Source: Pseudomonas sp. SID14000 (GTDB lineage: Bacteria; Pseudomonadota; Gammaproteobacteria; Pseudomonadales; Pseudomonadaceae). Taken from it: a DNA stretch of 64,000 bases. The number at the start of each line of letters is the position of its first letter. Within the stretch, counting starts at the first letter, position 1. Made by a program: the position numbers and the translations under genes. Where the stretch lies: contig NZ_NFZQ01000019.1 in the NCBI RefSeq assembly GCF_002165135.1, forward strand, positions 16,315 through 80,314. The letters run 5' to 3'. A model generated the notes under the pieces. That model made no database searches, was not told the DNA's origin, and saw only the letters and a list, made by a program, of their open reading frames with translations. Positions 60,120-64,000 of this stretch are shown here, piece by piece.

Positions 60120-63100
60120 GCGCCTTTCTCCGGGTTGCCCAGGGTCTGCCACGGGGCGTTGAACAATGGACGGTACAAGGCTTCGCACCAGCCTTCGAAG
60201 GTTTCATCAGCGGTGAGTGCGGCAAAGTCGCGGAACTGGCGGGCCAGGGCGATGCTTTCACTGCGCTCGCCGAAGCTGGTGCGCCCGTCACCTTCGTAGG
60301 CGCGGGCTGCAGCAGCCAGGGCTTTGTCGCTATCGTCCTGGGCCAGCCAGGCGAACGCGGACTTGGCCGCGACCGGCAACGGCGCATTCATCGCCGCCTG
60401 ACGGGCTACCAGCAGGTCGCCCAGCAGTTGCGCCGCCTGCGCTTGCGGCAGTGGCGCAAGCAACAAGGTCAGGTCGCTGGCTACCAGCGCGCTGTTATAG
60501 GGGTAGCCAGCCGCACAGGCCGCCAGGTGCGTGACCCAGGGCGCGATCAGGCGGTGCCACTTGAGGGCGTTACGCCCGGCGCTGATGGTGTTGGGTACGG
60601 TGGTGATGCTGAGCAGGCTCTGGTCATCTGCCTGGAACACCCGGCCCAGCCAGCCTTCGAGGCGGTGCGGGCCGTGCTCGAAGTGCACCGGCAATGCGCC
60701 CTCGACCGGCAGTGGCCAGCGTTGCAATAACTGGCGGTGGCGTTGTAGTAAGTCCGGCAGGGGCTCGATCAGCTCGCGCTGCAGCAGTTCGCCGAAACCG
60801 GCCAGCGGCAACACGCCACTGGCCTGCAAGCGCCGGGCCTGGGCCTGCAGGGCCTGTTCGGCATTGTCGGGGTCGACCAGCGCTGCACCGAGCAGGCTTT
60901 CACTGGCGCCGTAGCGTTGCAGGGTGTCGAGGACGAAGGGCTCTTCGTCCGGGGTTGGTGCTTCCAGTGCTTCGAAGTACACCTTCAGACGCTGGCTGAA
61001 GAAGTGCCGCACCGGCTGGCGAAGGAAATCACTCAACTGGGTCAGGCTCAAGGCCTCATCGGCATGATAAGGCGGCAGGCCGGGATCACCCTGCTCGTCT
61101 TCCTGGCAGTGATGGTGCAGTACCTGCCATTCGTGGGCAAAGCTGAACAGCGGGCTGTCCTTCTGGAAGTAGCGTAGGCTGAACGGTTGCAGCGGGTGTT
61201 CCTGGGTCAGTGCGTGCAGCAGTCGCTCGCCCGGCTCTGCTGGCTGCCCCTGCTCCGCGCCTTCCAGCTGCCAGCCGGCCGCAAGGTGATCGCGCAACTG
61301 GCCGATCAGCACCGAGGCCGGGCGTTCGCTGTTGTCGCGGATACTGCGCCCGACCCAGCTGACATACAGCTGGTCGCGTGCTGACAGCAGCGCTTCGAGC
61401 AGCAGGTAGCGGTCATCCTCCCGGCGCGAGCGGTCACCGGGGCGGTAGTCGCTGGCCATCAGGTCGAAGTCCAGCGGCTGCTGGGCGCGGGGGTAATCGC
61501 CGTCGTTCATGCCCAGCAGGCATACCACCCGAAACGGGATGGCGCGCATCGGCATGAGGGTGCAGAAGTTCACCGAACCGGCGAGGAAGCGCTGGGACAA
61601 CTTGCCCTGGTCAAGACCAGACAGCCAGGCTTCGCGCACTACGGTCAACGGCAGTGGGTCTTGCAGGCCGACGGCCTCGCACACTTCAAGCCAGCTATCG
61701 CGCAGATCCTGCAACTGCATCAGCAGAAACTCGTCGCGCTCGCCCTCGGCCAGGAAAAACACCTGCAGCAGGGCATGCAGGCGCTCGCCCCACTGGCTTA
61801 CAGTGGCAGGCTCGGACAAGGCCTGGCTGGCCACGTCGAGGGCGTCGAGCAAGGCGACCAGCGGGCCGATCAGTGCCGCATCCAGGCCACCGATTTCATC
61901 GTAGGGTTCGATGCCGTCACAGGCCTCACCCATGCCTACGGCATAACCCAGCAGCATGCGTCGCAGGCCGAACCGCCAGCTGTTCTGTTCAAGCCCTGCG
62001 GGCAAGCCCAGGCTGGCTCGCTGCTCGGCATTGAGGCCCCAGCGGATGCCGGCCCCCTCGATCCAGCGGTGCAGCGTAGGCAGATCGTTTTCGCGAATGC
62101 CAAAACGGGCGCGGACTGCCGGCACATCCAGCAGGTCGAGCACTTCGCTGACCGCGAAGCGGCTGTCCGGCAGCTTGAGCAGGTGTTCGAGGGCAATCAG
62201 CAAGGGTTCGCGGCCACGCTGGCCCTGGTCGGTCAGGGTGAACGGGATGTAGCGTGGGTCGTTGCGCTGCAACTGGCCGAATACGGCACGAATATGCGGC
62301 GCGTAGGTGTCGATGGCCGGCAGCATGACGATCACGTCACGTGGGCGCAGGGTAGGGTCGGCGCTGAACCGGGCCAACAACTGGTCGTGAAGGATCTCCA
62401 CTTCGCGTTGCGGGCTGTGGGCGATGTGGAAGCGGATCGAGCGATCCTTCACCGGGTCGACTGGATGCCACCGCTCGCGGGTTTCTGCGAGCGGGCGCAG
62501 TTCGAGGATGTCATCCTGCAACTGGTTGAGCAGCGTGGTGGGCGAACCGTCACTGAACAGGTCGATGCGGCCCTCGCTGAACACGCCCTGATAACTGCCA
62601 GGGTCGTCGTAGCTGTCGAGCAGGTTGATGTAGTCGCGGCCTTGTTTGCCCCAGGCGGCCAGCAAGGGATGGGCATGCTGGTGCAGCGATTGGTCGTCCA
62701 GCTGCAGTGGCATGCCCTGCTTGCGTTGCTGGCGCTTGTACTGGTGGCGCAGCAGGTCCTTGTCGGCAACGATATCGGCCCAGTGGTGGCGACAGGGGTT
62801 GTGCACACACAGCAGCACCTGGCTGAAGCGTGCCAGGCCGGCCAACGCCTCAAGGGCCTGGGCTGGCAGCGAGGAAATGCCGAATACGATCACCCGGGCC
62901 GGCAGACCGGCAGGTGCCTGCTCCAGGCTGTTGATCCGTTCGATGAAGCGCTGATGGACCCCGGCGCGACTCTGTGCCATGCCCTGCTCGCCAACATCTT
63001 CCAGCAATGCGCGCCATAGCTCGGCCTGCCAGCGGTTGCCCGGCGGCAGCGCCTTGCGCTCGCCGCGGGCGGTGTTGAGGATGTGCTCGCCAGCGGCCCA

Positions 63101-63598
63101 ATCCTTGAGCCAGTCGGCGCGGTAGACCTGATACTGGTCGAAAAGGTCGGCCAGTCGCTCAGCGAGTTGGTAGCGCTTGCGCAGGTCGCTGTCGTCGGTG
63201 AGAAAGCGCCGCAGCGGCTCGAAATGTGGGCGCTCGATCAGGGCCGGGAGCAGGCGCATCAGGCGCCAGGTCAGCGGTGCCTTGTCGAGCAGGGAGACTT
63301 CGGGAATTTCGTCACGGCCCAGCACGCTGCGGTACAGCTGCCACATGAAGCTGCCGGGCAGTTGCACGTCGATGGCTGCGGCGATGCCGCAGCCGCCCTG
63401 GTCATCCTCCTGAGGGTCTTCGGCGAGAGCCAGCTTGAGCCATTGGGCGATACCATTGCTCTGCACCAGGACGATTTCGTTTTCCAGCGGCGCCAAAGGG
63501 TAGCGACGCATCCAGCTCACCACCAGGCTGCGCAGATCGTCGAGGCGGTTGCCGTGAACGATCATGAAGCCGGGGTGGAGGTGGGTGGTGTTGGGCAT
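60116..63598 (-). CDS. recC: exodeoxyribonuclease V gamma subunit
   Basis: RecC recognises Chi and channels DNA between RecB and RecD. The 1160-residue protein starts at 63598 with MPNTTHLHPGFMIVHGNRLDDLRSLVV; a longer 1232-residue frame runs into REP and upstream DNA. The helicase-like N-terminal domain and the RecC-type C-terminal fold are expected; motifs for catalysis are absent as usual. It heads the recC-recB-recD unit, all with four-base overlaps, a tight operon. Confidence 0.95.
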   Translation of the reverse strand: MPNTTHLHPGFMIVHGNRLDDLRSLVVSWMRRYPLAPLENEIVLVQSNGIAQWLKLALAEDPQEDDQGGCGIAAAIDVQLPGSFMWQLYRSVLGRDEIPEVSLLDKAPLTWRLMRLLPALIERPHFEPLRRFLTDDSDLRKRYQLAERLADLFDQYQVYRADWLKDWAAGEHILNTARGERKALPPGNRWQAELWRALLEDVGEQGMAQSRAGVHQRFIERINSLEQAPAGLPARVIVFGISSLPAQALEALAGLARFSQVLLCVHNPCRHHWADIVADKDLLRHQYKRQQRKQGMPLQLDDQSLHQHAHPLLAAWGKQGRDYINLLDSYDDPGSYQGVFSEGRIDLFSDGSPTTLLNQLQDDILELRPLAETRERWHPVDPVKDRSIRFHIAHSPQREVEILHDQLLARFSADPTLRPRDVIVMLPAIDTYAPHIRAVFGQLQRNDPRYIPFTLTDQGQRGREPLLIALEHLLKLPDSRFAVSEVLDLLDVPAVRARFGIRENDLPTLHRWIEGAGIRWGLNAEQRASLGLPAGLEQNSWRFGLRRMLLGYAVGMGEACDGIEPYDEIGGLDAALIGPLVALLDALDVASQALSEPATVSQWGERLHALLQVFFLAEGERDEFLLMQLQDLRDSWLEVCEAVGLQDPLPLTVVREAWLSGLDQGKLSQRFLAGSVNFCTLMPMRAIPFRVVCLLGMNDGDYPRAQQPLDFDLMASDYRPGDRSRREDDRYLLLEALLSARDQLYVSWVGRSIRDNSERPASVLIGQLRDHLAAGWQLEGAEQGQPAEPGERLLHALTQEHPLQPFSLRYFQKDSPLFSFAHEWQVLHHHCQEDEQGDPGLPPYHADEALSLTQLSDFLRQPVRHFFSQRLKVYFEALEAPTPDEEPFVLDTLQRYGASESLLGAALVDPDNAEQALQAQARRLQASGVLPLAGFGELLQRELIEPLPDLLQRHRQLLQRWPLPVEGALPVHFEHGPHRLEGWLGRVFQADDQSLLSITTVPNTISAGRNALKWHRLIAPWVTHLAACAAGYPYNSALVASDLTLLLAPLPQAQAAQLLGDLLVARQAAMNAPLPVAAKSAFAWLAQDDSDKALAAAARAYEGDGRTSFGERSESIALARQFRDFAALTADETFEGWCEALYRPLFNAPWQTLGNPEKGA

Positions 63599-63683
63599 CG
63601 GGAGGTCTCTGGCAGGCGCTGATGGCTGAGGGGGCACAATATCACGCGGATGCCCGAAAGGGCCGAGAGCCGTCCGGCTGACG

Positions 63684-63765
63684 CGATCGGTGTGGGAGCG
63701 GGCGGCGCGGTGAATGGCACCGGCTTTGCCGGTGTTCGCGGGTGAACCGGCTCCCACAGGGACCG
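63684..63765. repeat. degraded REP pair
   Basis: GTGTGGGAGCGGGC at the left and CGCGGGTGAACCGGCTCCCAC at the right flank a short GGCACCGGC/TTTGCCGGTG hairpin. It lies between recC and the 5S gene terminator. Confidence 0.6.
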
Positions 63766-63797
63766 CGTACGCCCGGAAGTTTTTGCGCCAGAAAGAC

Positions 63798-63832
63798 AAA
63801 ACCCCTACCTGCATGCGCAGATAGGGGTTTTG
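63798..63832 (-). terminator. terminator of the rRNA operon
   Basis: AAAACCCCTA-N-CTGC and its complement GCAG-N-TAGGGGTTTT form a near-perfect stem downstream of the 5S gene on the minus strand, with A/T runs at both ends, so the run-out U tract is present in either orientation. Confidence 0.85.
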
Positions 63833-63842
63833 CGAAATGAAT

Positions 63843-63957
63843 CTTGACGATGACCTACTCTCACATGGGGAAACCCCACACTACCATCGGCGATGCATCG
63901 TTTCACTACTGAGTTCGGGATGGGATCAGGTGGTTCCAATGCTCTATGGTCGTCAAG
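63843..63957 (-). rRNA. rrf: 5S ribosomal RNA
   Basis: The complement starts CTTGACGACCATAGAGC and contains the standard 5S blocks GGAACCACCTGATCCCATCC and GAACTC, ending with GGTCATCGTCAAG, so the two ends pair to form helix I (CTTGACGA/TCGTCAAG). The gene lies on the minus strand. The bases 63958-64000 beyond it read as the 23S-5S spacer, and the 23S gene must lie outside the window. Confidence 0.95.
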
Positions 63958-64000
63958 AAATTCTGTTGCCAGAAGGTCTGGGTAGACACTCCAGCGAATT

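Noticed and set aside
63958..64000. 23S rRNA 3' end
   Set aside because: The bases look like spacer; no 23S sequence is recognisable before the window ends.

Overview
The window is GC-rich chromosomal DNA that reads as a member of the Pseudomonas putida group. The evidence is gene content and order (cstA-yjiX-yjiA, mapZ, radA, mscL, fpr and the LuxR solo ppoR; then cioAB, pcaHG, an mcpS-type chemoreceptor, ggt; then mmsBA, yfiRNB, recCBD and an rRNA operon) together with many copies of the species-typical REP sequence. I see no phage, insertion sequence, CRISPR array or tRNA gene. Almost everything looks like ordinary core chromosome; the agmatine cluster near the left end, metE with its MetF-like neighbour, and the phospholipid operon are the more accessory-looking parts.

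Layout. 1-3.0 kb: the 5' part of an alpha/beta hydrolase, the enoyl-ACP reductase fabV, and a LysR regulator. 3.1-7.3 kb: a tightly coupled agmatine cluster (aguA, aguB, a polyamine-binding protein, and a second deiminase carrying a Tat signal), divergent from the LysR gene. 7.3-9.5 kb: a cytochrome b561/PepSY pair and a thiolase. 9.6-14.6 kb: metE, a divergent MetF-like protein with a cysteine-rich C-terminus, and the GTPase yjiA. 14.8-22.4 kb: yjiX, cstA, mapZ, a xanthine/uracil-type permease, radA, mscL, fpr. 22.6-31.5 kb: ppoR, rlmG, the cyanide-insensitive oxidase cioAB with a 51-residue partner, an MFS exporter, a purine permease and trmA. 31.6-40.2 kb: pcaGH, a zinc metallopeptidase, mcpS, ggt, a LysR gene, mdaB and a small monooxygenase. 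40.4-46.2 kb: a six-gene, tightly coupled membrane-lipid operon resembling E. coli ynbABCD plus plsC. 46.4-52.0 kb: dmeR/dmeF metal efflux, a cupin, mmsBA with a divergent LysR regulator. 52.0-54.3 kb: yfiRNB, a periplasm-to-c-di-GMP signalling module. 54.4-63.6 kb: recD, recB, recC. The right edge holds the terminator and 5S gene of an rRNA operon that continues outside the window on the minus strand.

How the parts work together. The agu cluster should take agmatine to putrescine in the cytoplasm, with an added exported deiminase and a periplasmic binding protein. cstA-yjiX-yjiA matches the E. coli btsT-yjiX-yjiA arrangement. The mapZ and mcpS genes, both chemotaxis-related, and yfiN, a diguanylate cyclase, link c-di-GMP and motility. 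The lipid operon contains its own acyltransferase, CDP-diglyceride synthase, CDP-alcohol phosphatidyltransferase-like protein, phosphatase and hydrolase/methyltransferase, so it could make a whole lipid from lysophosphatidate; its transferase has Asn at two of the four signature Asp positions, which makes it the strongest candidate in the window for undescribed chemistry.

Several operators can be read directly: a perfect ANR/FNR box upstream of cioA, a tandem palindrome upstream of metE, a perfect 12-bp palindrome upstream of the NCS2 permease, and two different CsoR/RcnR-like palindromes flanking dmeR. Family assignments rest on motifs and recalled family knowledge; no database search was run.
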